Below, in pieces: positions 8,653-14,565 of a stretch of 18,246 nt of DNA (position 1 is the first letter of the stretch; each line of letters opens with the position of its first letter). A program made the translations under genes and the position numbers. The notes beneath the pieces were generated by a model that worked only from the letters and a program-made list of their open reading frames with translations, was not told where the DNA came from and did not search any database. Origin of the DNA: BM714 sp964644525 (GTDB lineage Bacteria; Bacillota; Clostridia; Peptostreptococcales; BM714); assembly GCA_964644525.1 (NCBI GenBank), contig CAZXWC010000029.1:1-18246 (forward strand), written 5' to 3'.

Positions 8653-10761
8653 CTAATTGCTCAGCCGCTTGTATATCATTATTGCCGCGTCTCCCCTTTT
8701 GAGGGAATCGCCCGGATGGAAAAGCCCATCATATCCATCGACTATTCCAAGACCGGCAGCTATTGCAAGGTGGCCCTTTAAAGAAGCGTAATCCTCTTCG
8801 ACATCAGAAAATCCCTGCACGAATATTTCACCCACGCATGCAAGCTTTTCATATCCAAGACCCCTTACCATGTACTTGACCGCTTCGATTCTCTCTACCG
8901 GGGCGCCCAAGTCTATTTCCTCCTGAGCGATTATTTGCTCCCTTACCAGATATTCATACATTCTTTCTATAAATTCATCGTCCCTTTGATCCGGAACATA
9001 GTAGCCCATGGTTTGAACGAAGAGGATGAAGAAATCCTCTTGGGAAATAGTTTGGTCAGGCTTGAAACTCTCCCCTTGCAGATATATTCCGTTTTCGGCA
9101 AGGGTTTCCACTTGCTTTTTCGAATAGTGTCCGTCAAGGTCGGTATATTTTATGGGTTGGGTCTCTTTGTAGAGGCTTCCCTCATTATTCAGCAATTCCA
9201 ATGTCTTAGCATCTAAAATTACCGGTTTTCCCGGTTTCAGTCCATATGCGAGAAGAAGCTCGGCTCCGCCCTCATTTTCCATCATGGACATCTTTTGGAT
9301 TTCGTCCATTTGAGAAATATAAAGCAGCTCAAGTCCGATTTTTTCATTGATAGCTTCGTAAGCGGCATCGATTTGAGCCACATCGTCCGCAGATGGAAAT
9401 TCAACATAGGAATACAAAAGGTTGTAGCTTTGAATTTGACCTCCCACCGCGTCGAATCCTACCGAAATCCTGTTGGAAGGGAAGGGCACTCCCTCAACCA
9501 TCCTGGTAAAATTGAATCTGTAGTATTTTTTATTTTTTTCGTCTTCCTTCAATATGACCTCGTCGTCGACATCATCGTATGCATACTCTTCCATTCTTTC
9601 CGGTGCGAATCTTTCAAGAAAGGCCTCGACTGCGGCAATAGACTCCTCTTTGCTGTAGGCTATTTGACCGCCTTCGTCCCGCCCCTTTGCCGAGTTCCAG
9701 AAGCTCAGTATTTGGCCGTTTTGGGCATCAACGGAAGCGTATCCATTCTCGATGATTGAATTTCCGTCCTTCTCCACCAACTTTCTAAAGGAAAATGACC
9801 ACTTCAGCCTGTTTTGATCGGACCAAACCTGCTCAAGCCTTGACGAAACCACTTCGAAGCTTTCATCGAAACCGGTTTCCTCCCATTTTCTCAGTATTTC
9901 CTCGGCTTCTTGTGAGTCTATCAGGTCCTTCATTTCCTCAATGGCTCTGAGTTCTTCCGGAGTAAGCGAGTCCATTGCCTTTGCTTCCTCCTCGATACCC
10001 GAATAATAGTATTCGGGTGAAGTTATCTTTTCACCGGTGAAGGCGTCTATCCATACCCCTCCGCTTTCCTTGGGCACATATGCAAGATAGGGGAAAAAGT
10101 CTTCACCCTCGGCCTTGAATCTATATACGAGCTCCATTCCAATCTTTTCCCTGTAGGCTTGCTGGGCCGCTTCAATCCCGATTGCGCCTTCGGCCTTCGG
10201 AAAAACTGCCCTGTCCCAATTGCGACTGTAGCTTTTGACTTGACCAGTATCCTTGTCTACCTCAATGCTTATTTTGTTTCCGTAGAAAGGAATATTCCGC
10301 TCCTTCCTGTCGTATGAAAACCAGTAGCTTTTGCTTGAAACTGATTCCTTACGGTATTCGTTTACAGCTAATTTATCGACCAAGCCTTTCTCCAGGCTTT
10401 CCATGAAAGCTTCGGCTTTCCTGACCGCCTCGTCGCGTGAATAGACTGGCAGCCTGCTTCCCTCATGCTTGGAAGGCTTGTACCTTCTGTATGAAAGAAC
10501 CATTCCGTCCGAATCGATCGAGACCCTTATGTTTCCGTCGTTTGAATCGTTCGAACTCCAGGTCATGCTCCATATTTTCCTGCCTCCTGCCTCCTCAACA
10601 TCATAGCTGAACTGGCTGTAGACTTCCGATATGGGAAAATGCTCCTTTGCTGTCTTTATTGCCGCCTCAAGCTCCCCTGGGCTGTCTGCAAAAGCCGACA
10701 GCGGGGCAAATGCCAATACAATCATGGAAACAAGAATTGCCCATGAAATTATTTTTTTCAT
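8653..10761 (-). CDS. Secreted YcdB/YcdC-domain protein with three SLH motifs
   Basis: A 702-residue cell-surface protein. Residues 1-26 are a signal peptide (Lys-Lys, hydrophobic core, predicted cut after AFA). Two long related modules follow, about 28-262 and 287-522, each with PepSY-like beta-strand patterns and repeats of the type 'YASVDAQNGQILSF', as in the YcdB/YcdC family of Bacilli and Clostridia, whose function is not established. The C-terminus has three SLH motifs (about 539-589, a degenerate one at 600-640, and 649-700), which usually bind pyruvylated secondary cell-wall polymer. The longest frame starts at GTG 10770, but that codon abuts the ribosome site; ATG 10761 has AGAGGTG 6 nt before it and gives a normal signal peptide. 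Galactose from the adjacent galE could feed wall polymer; that link is inference. Confidence 0.85.
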   Translation of the reverse strand: MKKIISWAILVSMIVLAFAPLSAFADSPGELEAAIKTAKEHFPISEVYSQFSYDVEEAGGRKIWSMTWSSNDSNDGNIRVSIDSDGMVLSYRRYKPSKHEGSRLPVYSRDEAVRKAEAFMESLEKGLVDKLAVNEYRKESVSSKSYWFSYDRKERNIPFYGNKISIEVDKDTGQVKSYSRNWDRAVFPKAEGAIGIEAAQQAYREKIGMELVYRFKAEGEDFFPYLAYVPKESGGVWIDAFTGEKITSPEYYYSGIEEEAKAMDSLTPEELRAIEEMKDLIDSQEAEEILRKWEETGFDESFEVVSSRLEQVWSDQNRLKWSFSFRKLVEKDGNSIIENGYASVDAQNGQILSFWNSAKGRDEGGQIAYSKEESIAAVEAFLERFAPERMEEYAYDDVDDEVILKEDEKNKKYYRFNFTRMVEGVPFPSNRISVGFDAVGGQIQSYNLLYSYVEFPSADDVAQIDAAYEAINEKIGLELLYISQMDEIQKMSMMENEGGAELLLAYGLKPGKPVILDAKTLELLNNEGSLYKETQPIKYTDLDGHYSKKQVETLAENGIYLQGESFKPDQTISQEDFFILFVQTMGYYVPDQRDDEFIERMYEYLVREQIIAQEEIDLGAPVERIEAVKYMVRGLGYEKLACVGEIFVQGFSDVEEDYASLKGHLAIAAGLGIVDGYDGLFHPGDSLKRGDAAIMIYKRLSN

Positions 10762-10837
10762 AAAACGCACCTCTCCTTCTTTTTTCCATTAGACTCCTTT
10801 CATTTGATAAAGTTTCATTACTATGCGTTTTTTATAT

Positions 10838-11845
10838 TCAATATCCTTCCGGATTTCCCCTCTGCCAGCGCCAGGAATCCCGGCACATGTCCTCAATGCT
10901 CCTTTCCGCCTTCCAGGAAAGTTCCCGCTCGGCCCTTGAAGGATCTGCAAAACACACTGCCACGTCGCCGCTTCTGCGCTCCTCTATCTCATATGGAATT
11001 TTCTCTCCTGTCGATTTCTCAAATGCGCCTACAACTTCAAGCACGCTGAAACCTTTTCCCGTCCCAAGATTATAGACGGAAAGGCCCTCCTGCCTCTTTA
11101 GCTTTTCAAGCGCCCTCAAATGGCCCTGGGCAAGATCCATAACGTGTATGTAATCCCTTACCCCTGTTCCGTCATGTGTATCGTAGTCGTTTCCGAAAAC
11201 CGTCAGCTTGCACCTTTTTCCGGCCGCAACCTGGGTGATGTAGGGCATGAGGTTGTTGGGTATTCCCTTGGGGTTTTCTCCAATCAAGCCACTTTCATGC
11301 GCCCCTATTGGATTGAAGTATCTGAGTACGGACACGCGCCAGGCGCTGTCGGCCTTATGCAGGTCGACCAGGATCTCTTCTATTATGCGTTTTGTAGCCC
11401 CATAAGGATTGGTGGTCGAAAGGGGCATTTGTTCAGTCAAAGGAGATTTGTTGCCCTCTCCGTATACGGTCGCCGACGAGCTGAATACGATTGTCCTGAC
11501 TCCATGTTCTTCCATTGCCTGGAGCAGGGAAACTGTTCCCGACACATTGTTGCGGTAATACTTGAGTGGGTTCTCAACAGATTCTCCAACCGCCTTCATG
11601 CCTGCGAAGTGGACAACGGACTCTATTTGCTTTTCTGAAAAAATTCTGTCCAGAAGGGCCCTGTCGAGTATGTCTCCTTCATAAAGCCCGACTTCCTTTC
11701 CCGTTATCTTTTTTATGCGGGTGAAAACTTCGGCTTTGCTGTTTGAAAAGTTGTCGACTACGACAACATCTTCATCTGCCTCCAAAAGTTTGACCACGGT
11801 ATGGCTGCCTATGTATCCCGCACCACCAGTAACCAGAATGCTCAT
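10838..11845 (-). CDS. galE: UDP-glucose 4-epimerase
   Basis: Interconverts UDP-glucose and UDP-galactose in the cytoplasm, using bound NAD. The protein is 335 residues, the usual length for GalE. Visible signatures are the Rossmann GGAGYIGS at 7-14, FSSSATVYG with catalytic S124, and the Tyr-x-x-x-Lys pair Y148/K152 in NPYGATK; all match the short-chain dehydrogenase fold and the E. coli enzyme spacing. The frame stays open upstream to 12049, but ATG 11845 is preceded by GGAGG with 9 nt spacing and starts exactly at the Rossmann strand. A terminator-like hairpin (11935-11963) lies about 90 nt upstream and I see no convincing promoter after it, so expression may depend on read-through. The stop is TGA and the SLH gene follows 76 nt later. 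Confidence 0.95.
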   Translation of the reverse strand: MSILVTGGAGYIGSHTVVKLLEADEDVVVVDNFSNSKAEVFTRIKKITGKEVGLYEGDILDRALLDRIFSEKQIESVVHFAGMKAVGESVENPLKYYRNNVSGTVSLLQAMEEHGVRTIVFSSSATVYGEGNKSPLTEQMPLSTTNPYGATKRIIEEILVDLHKADSAWRVSVLRYFNPIGAHESGLIGENPKGIPNNLMPYITQVAAGKRCKLTVFGNDYDTHDGTGVRDYIHVMDLAQGHLRALEKLKRQEGLSVYNLGTGKGFSVLEVVGAFEKSTGEKIPYEIEERRSGDVAVCFADPSRAERELSWKAERSIEDMCRDSWRWQRGNPEGY

Positions 11846-11934
11846 ATTTATTTCCTCCCTCCAGCTTCTCTTTGATTTTATAGTCATTATTTCAATACCG
11901 GAAGCAGCTAGTCCTTCAAAGGCAGGAAATTTGC

Positions 11935-11963
11935 AAAAAAAAGCCCGGATATACCGGGACTTT
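11935..11963 (-). terminator. Rho-independent terminator upstream of galE (possible attenuator)
   Basis: On the minus strand AAAG-(T)-CCCGG pairs with CCGGG-CTTT: 9 bp with one bulged T and a 5-nt loop, followed by eight T (11942-11935). It would end transcripts coming from the selenoprotein gene or the structured region. A GACTTT at 11989-11984 can pair with AAAGTC at 11963-11958 in the 5' arm, giving a mutually exclusive antiterminator, the layout of a transcription attenuator for galE. The terminator is clear; the switching is inference. Confidence 0.7.
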
Positions 11964-11994
11964 GAGATTGAATAAAAAAACTTAAAGTCAAATG

Positions 11995-12130
11995 CAGGTG
12001 AAAAATCCCCAAATTCAAGCCACTGGGAAAATCCAGCGACGGTAGCCAAAGGGCAATAGGTGACAAAAAGGATTTTACCTGTGCCCTTTGGCTAGCAAGG
12101 CAAGACAAACATCGGGTTTTCATCAGCCTG
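11995..12130 (-). promoter_or_regulatory. Candidate structured RNA between selenoprotein gene and galE
   Basis: About 136 nt that can close on itself. The outer helix pairs CAGG...TGAAAA...CCC (12130-12114) with GGG..TTTTCA.CCTG (12009-11995). The central arm is a perfect 13-bp inverted repeat, TAGCCAAAGGGCA (12043-12055, plus) with TGCCCTTTGGCTA (12082-12094), extended by AGGT/ACCT, and there is a small CTGG/CCAG hairpin at 12021-12034. It lies after the selenoprotein stop and ends 32 nt before the terminator. It could be a riboswitch-type leader for galE, a small RNA, or a structured 3' UTR. I compared it from memory with FMN, TPP, S-box, glycine, c-di-GMP, c-di-AMP, lysine and 6S patterns and none fit. 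A cobalamin-like resemblance exists only on the plus strand. Confidence 0.4.
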
Positions 12131-12132
12131 AA

Positions 12133-12160
12133 ATTAGATCTTGAGACCTCTAACTTCCAA
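12133..12160 (-). promoter_or_regulatory. Possible promoter for the structured leader / galE
   Basis: The minus strand reads TTGGAA (12160-12155), 16 nt, TCTAAT (12138-12133), matching consensus at 4/6 and 5/6. It overlaps the end of the selenoprotein gene, with the -10 over its TAA stop. Transcription would begin near 12126, a few nt inside the outer helix of the structured region, so either the outermost 4 bp do not form in that transcript or the promoter is a chance match. Confidence 0.25.
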
Positions 12161-12415
12161 TCTTTTTATCCAAAGAAATTTTTCAACATATATTACAAGA
12201 CCGCTTTTCTTGGCCGTGGCGCTTTTGTTAACGTGGACCCTTATTCCATCAACTTCGTGGGTTTCGAATTTAAATGGGTCTGTCGGCTTTGCCATTACAA
12301 CGAACGGCATGGGTGCCGACGCTCAACCCCCGCACTTTTGTATATCGACCACCAAATCCTCTGCGCCTTTTGACTTTACAAGACTCATTGCTTTTTCATC
12401 TATAGAAATCTTCAT
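12134..12415 (-). CDS. Small HesB-like / CC-Se motif selenoprotein (UGA = Sec31)
   Basis: 93 codons from ATG 12415 to TAA 12136-12134, interrupted by one in-frame TGA at 12325-12323 (codon 31). Reading TGA as selenocysteine gives Cys28-Gly-Gly-Sec31, a CxxU redox motif, flanked by a hydrophobic strand (DLVVDIQ) and PMPFVVMAKP. The second half has strands resembling HVNKS and the ending VEKFLWIKRLEV, coding-like up to the TAA. AAGGA lies 10 nt before the ATG. A hairpin meeting bacterial SECIS rules begins 2 nt after the TGA. The N-terminal pattern MKISIDEKAM..VKSKG recalls HesB/IscA-like proteins and the small clostridial family I remember as 'CC/Se motif (seleno)protein'. Role is probably redox or sulfur/selenium/metal handling; substrate unknown. 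Alternative: a pseudogene with a nonsense mutation, less likely given the intact downstream frame and hairpin. Confidence 0.85.
12282..12320 (-). promoter_or_regulatory. Bacterial SECIS hairpin within the selenoprotein coding region
   Basis: Beginning 2 nt after the TGA: GUCGGC (12320-12315) pairs with GCCGAC (12287-12282), then an internal loop ACCCA/AA, then UGCC (12309-12306) with GGCA (12293-12290), closing a 12-nt loop that starts G-U (12305). Loop distance from UGA (17 nt), loop size, G in the first two loop positions and an upper stem of at least 4 bp all meet the bSECIS criteria of Zhang and Gladyshev. Such hairpins bind SelB. An alternative short hairpin CGGCA/UGCCG with loop CCCA competes but has no loop G. 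Confidence 0.72.
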
Positions 12416-12442
12416 TTTCTTCACATCCTTTCACTTGTTATT

Positions 12443-12459
12443 ATACCCACCGCGGGTAT
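12443..12459. promoter_or_regulatory. CsoR-type palindromic operator upstream of the selenoprotein gene
   Basis: ATACCC-ACCGC-GGGTAT: perfect 6-bp arms around 5 bp, 28 bp before the selenoprotein ATG. The TACCC...GGGTA form is that of operators bound by the CsoR family (copper sensors and persulfide sensors such as CstR). It lies just downstream of one candidate promoter (12471-12499) and overlaps a second perfect TATAAT (12445-12440), where a repressor would block transcription. Protein identity is inference; no regulator gene is in the window. Confidence 0.45.
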
Positions 12460-12470
12460 TAATAATCTTT

Positions 12471-12499
12471 ATTATATCAATGTTTAATAGATATTTCCA
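12471..12499 (-). promoter_or_regulatory. Promoter of the selenoprotein gene
   Basis: The minus strand reads TGGAAA (12499-12494), 17 nt, TATAAT (12476-12471). The -10 is perfect and the -35 matches at 4/6. The start would be near 12464, leaving a leader of about 48 nt that carries the palindrome (12459-12443) and the AAGGA ribosome site. A second perfect TATAAT at 12445-12440 has no recognisable -35. Confidence 0.5.
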
Positions 12500-12634
12500 T
12501 GGGTATGTATAAACTAAGCAAGATTATTGATTTTTCTTAATCAACCTACTATATTATTCCGAAGGGACTGATACCACCAAAACACCTTGGATTTGATGTA
12601 AAGGATGACTCGGAAATCATATTGACTACAAAAT

Positions 12635-12670
12635 AAAAAAACCGCACTCTTTTGAGGATGCGGTTTTTTT
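12635..12670. terminator. Strong bidirectional terminator
   Basis: AAAAAAACCGCA (12635-12646) pairs perfectly with TGCGGTTTTTTT (12659-12670), 12 bp, with an inner CTC/GAG. Seven T follow the GC stem on either strand. It starts directly after the stop codon of the minus-strand membrane protein gene (12672) and is the clearest end of the right-hand operon. Confidence 0.9.
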
Positions 12671-12671
12671 A

Positions 12672-12944
12672 TTATGAAAAAAAGTTCCAGAACACTTTTA
12701 CGACAAACATGAAAATTCCCATAAAAAAACTTATAAAAGCTACGAGTCCTACATATGAAACCCATTTTGGAACGATGCCCTGGCGGCCTTTTTTGCCCCA
12801 AAGCTGTGCGTTCCTGTTCTTCTTTATCTTTTTGCCTTCGCTTGCGGCTTTCCTGGTATAGTACTTTATGAGATAGTAATTGACCAAAAATAAAAATATT
12901 GCAGCAGCGAAAAACAAAAGAGCCACCCTTACTATTACACTCAT
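12672..12944 (-). CDS. Small two-helix membrane protein of unknown function
   Basis: 90 residues with hydrophobic helices at about 3-23 and 62-86, separated by a lysine/arginine-rich loop (roughly 30-58: RKAASEGKKIKKNRNAQLW). By the positive-inside rule both ends face outward and the loop lies in the cytoplasm. ATG 12944 overlaps the upstream gene's TGA by 4 nt (ATGA) and has GAGGGA 6 nt upstream, so it is probably translationally coupled to the spermidine-synthase-like gene. The terminator at 12635 follows directly. I do not recognise the family; charge pattern and tight coupling argue for a real gene. Confidence 0.75.
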   Translation of the reverse strand: MSVIVRVALLFFAAAIFLFLVNYYLIKYYTRKAASEGKKIKKNRNAQLWGKKGRQGIVPKWVSYVGLVAFISFFMGIFMFVVKVFWNFFS

Positions 12945-13633
12945 TTATGATCCCTCTTTCTCCCGAAATAAAGATAATAGGATACTTTTCTTCCTTTGAA
13001 ATTTTCTGTTAGCTGCTCAATTTCAACCTCATCAAAAATGCTCTTCATGCTGTGTTCCAGACGCCTGTCCCTGTCGCAAGACCATATTACGCATACTCCG
13101 CCTTCGTTCAAAACGCCTTCTATTACTCCCAGAAAGCTCCTTGTGTAGACTTTTTCGTTGCCCTCGTTTACAAGCAGCATGGGGCCGTTGTCTATGTCTA
13201 TGCTTACAATATCGTATGCCTTGGTCGAATTCATGGCGTAAACATAAAAATCTTCAATGGCAAGGGATAGCTTTTCCTGGTCATAGCAAGCTTGTTCATA
13301 TGTGGCGAAATATTTTTTGTTCCAGTCCACAATGACTTTTTCCATCTCTACAACATCTATGGATTCTATTTTTTCGCTTCTGCAAGCTTCCGCAACTGTA
13401 AAACCCATGCCTAAACCCGCTATGAGAACCGACAGATGCTCTTTCCCCTTAAGCCTTTCAACAGCCCCTCTTATCAAGTGTTCGGATGAGCCGCTGTTGT
13501 ATGTGGCCATTATGAATACTCCATTGATTATTATTTCATATTCCTGCGCTCCGTCACCCGCGCACTTCCAAAGTTGAAGCTCCGAATGTTCTGTGAAAAC
13601 ATTCTCCAACAATTCTCTTTTCTTTAAAGCCAT
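12941..13633 (-). CDS. Spermidine-synthase-like Rossmann protein
   Basis: About 230 residues with the class I SAM-dependent methyltransferase/aminopropyltransferase fold. The nucleotide loop is AGLGMG (72-77); the acidic residue ending strand beta 2 is E97 in DVVEMEK; the beta 4 motif is YDIVSIDIDNGP (140-151), where spermidine synthases have their catalytic Asp region; and 'EKVYTRSFLGVIEGVLNEGG' (about 160-179) matches the family's 'YT.EF...L..GG' helix. The shortened N-terminus and the missing GGGDGG signature make a true polyamine synthase doubtful, so methyltransferase or aminopropyltransferase-like is the safe name. GTG starts at 13645 and 13642 are possible; I prefer ATG 13633, which has GTGGTGA upstream. 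It overlaps the next gene by 4 nt. Confidence 0.78.
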   Translation of the reverse strand: MALKKRELLENVFTEHSELQLWKCAGDGAQEYEIIINGVFIMATYNSGSSEHLIRGAVERLKGKEHLSVLIAGLGMGFTVAEACRSEKIESIDVVEMEKVIVDWNKKYFATYEQACYDQEKLSLAIEDFYVYAMNSTKAYDIVSIDIDNGPMLLVNEGNEKVYTRSFLGVIEGVLNEGGVCVIWSCDRDRRLEHSMKSIFDEVEIEQLTENFKGRKVSYYLYFGRKRDHK

Positions 13634-13709
13634 CCATTTCACCACTCTTCTTCTGCCCTTGTTAAGATATTCGACAGATTTCGAAGCAATCCTCTTTACA
13701 ATTGCATAC

Positions 13710-14207
13710 TTAGCCTATATTTATGAAAAGCGGATCCTTGCCCATTTCCTCCAAGAACTTAATAAGGTCCTTGTAAGACACGGTCAGGGTTTCTGTATTG
13801 GCATTTGGATGAAAATTCACTTTTTCGCTTCTTTTGAGTGTTTTGTCGACGACAACCTCAACTTTGTTTTCGGTATCGTTTATCAGGTTGAAAGGCGAAA
13901 CGGCACCGCTTTCAACTCCCATGTACTTCATGAGCCTTTTGTCCGATCCGAAGCTCAGGCCTTTTTCTCCGAGTTTTGTCTTTAGGCTGCCAAGGTCAGC
14001 CCTTTTTGTGTGCTCAATCACCACAAGATACTGCCTGTTGCCTTTTGCGTTTCTCAAGAAGAGATTCTTGCACTGGGCCCCCTCCATACCTTGTGAATAT
14101 TTGTCGGCTTCCTCGCTAGTGAAAACAGGCGGGTGTTCGTGTTTTACATATTGTATTCCCAGCTCTTCGAGTTTTTCATATACTTTTTGTTTTCTTTTTT
14201 CCATCAT
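13710..14207 (-). CDS. Prolyl-tRNA deacylase-like protein (PrdX/ProX, YbaK fold)
   Basis: 165 residues covering the whole single-domain trans-editing family that hydrolyses mischarged aminoacyl-tRNA, typically Ala-tRNA(Pro). Landmarks are KHEHPPVFTSEEA (22-34), the conserved Lys in CKNLFLRN (K47), TKRADLGSLK (67-76), GAVSPF (101-106) and HPNANTETL (133-141). The name PrdX comes from proline reductase clusters in clostridia; no other prd gene is visible here. The frame is open to 14279, but that would overlap the cupin gene; the adjacent ATGs at 14207/14204 follow GGAGAGGGAG and begin at the expected N-terminus. It lies 31 nt after the cupin stop and is probably cotranscribed. Confidence 0.88.
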   Translation of the reverse strand: MMEKRKQKVYEKLEELGIQYVKHEHPPVFTSEEADKYSQGMEGAQCKNLFLRNAKGNRQYLVVIEHTKRADLGSLKTKLGEKGLSFGSDKRLMKYMGVESGAVSPFNLINDTENKVEVVVDKTLKRSEKVNFHPNANTETLTVSYKDLIKFLEEMGKDPLFINIG

Positions 14208-14238
14208 TTTCTCCCTCTCCATCTCTTTTTTTATATGT

Positions 14239-14565
14239 TTATCTTTGTAAAAAATCTTCTCTTTGAGGCGAAAAGACATCTACCACTGTTCCAGCCTTGA
14301 TGCACACGCAACCGTGCTCTTCCCCGGAAGCGGCGTAAAGGCTGTCTCCTGCTTTCAGCAGTCTTTTTTCTCCGCTTAGTGAAAATTCGAATTCGCCGCT
14401 GACTACGTAGACAATCTGCTCGTTTATGTGCTTGTGGTCTGGAGCTACGGCGCCCTTTTCAAATTTGTTTTCAACCGCCATCAGTCCTCCTCCGAAGCCC
14501 TTTATGGTGGAGTGTATGCCTTCTTTCAAATCAAATTTTTTACCGTCTTCATTCAATACAAACAT
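14239..14565 (-). CDS. Single-domain cupin protein
   Basis: 108 residues forming one small beta-barrel. Cupin motif 1 is PDHKHINEQIVYVVSGEFEF, giving probable metal ligands H44, H46 and Q50 (the HxHxxxQ variant); motif 2 is GDSLYAASGEEHGC with H84. Proteins of this size are often sugar- or small-molecule-binding cupins or metal-dependent dioxygenase/isomerase relatives; the substrate cannot be read from sequence. ATG 14565 overlaps the CDF transporter stop by one base (TAATG) with AAAGGGG upstream, so the two are probably coupled. PrdX follows 31 nt on. Confidence 0.85.
   Translation of the reverse strand: MFVLNEDGKKFDLKEGIHSTIKGFGGGLMAVENKFEKGAVAPDHKHINEQIVYVVSGEFEFSLSGEKRLLKAGDSLYAASGEEHGCVCIKAGTVVDVFSPQREDFLQR

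Noticed and set aside
9295..9759. 154-codon plus-strand frame inside the SLH gene
   Set aside because: Antisense shadow of a well-supported gene; no ribosome site and no recognisable protein.
11120..11638. 172-codon plus-strand frame inside galE
   Set aside because: Antisense to the conserved GalE frame and explained by codon bias of that gene.
11846..12049. N-terminal extension of galE to 12049
   Set aside because: It would read through the terminator hairpin and structured region, has no homology to GalE, and ATG 11845 has an excellent ribosome site.
11995..12130. Plus-strand resemblance to a cobalamin riboswitch (GCAGGTGAAAAATCC and AAGCCACTGGGAAA)
   Set aside because: The conserved B12 box and the CCCGCCACTGT core are missing, no plus-strand gene lies downstream, and the terminator's T-run points to the minus strand.
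12443..12459. Palindrome as a small terminator stem
   Set aside because: No T-run follows on either strand, and its position just downstream of a promoter fits an operator better.
12541..12801. 86-codon minus-strand frame
   Set aside because: It runs through the terminator at 12635-12670 and is a shifted shadow of the small membrane protein gene.
14208..14279. 24-codon N-terminal extension of the PrdX-like gene
   Set aside because: It would overlap the end of the cupin gene; the charged extension is not part of the family and the ribosome site fits 14207/14204.
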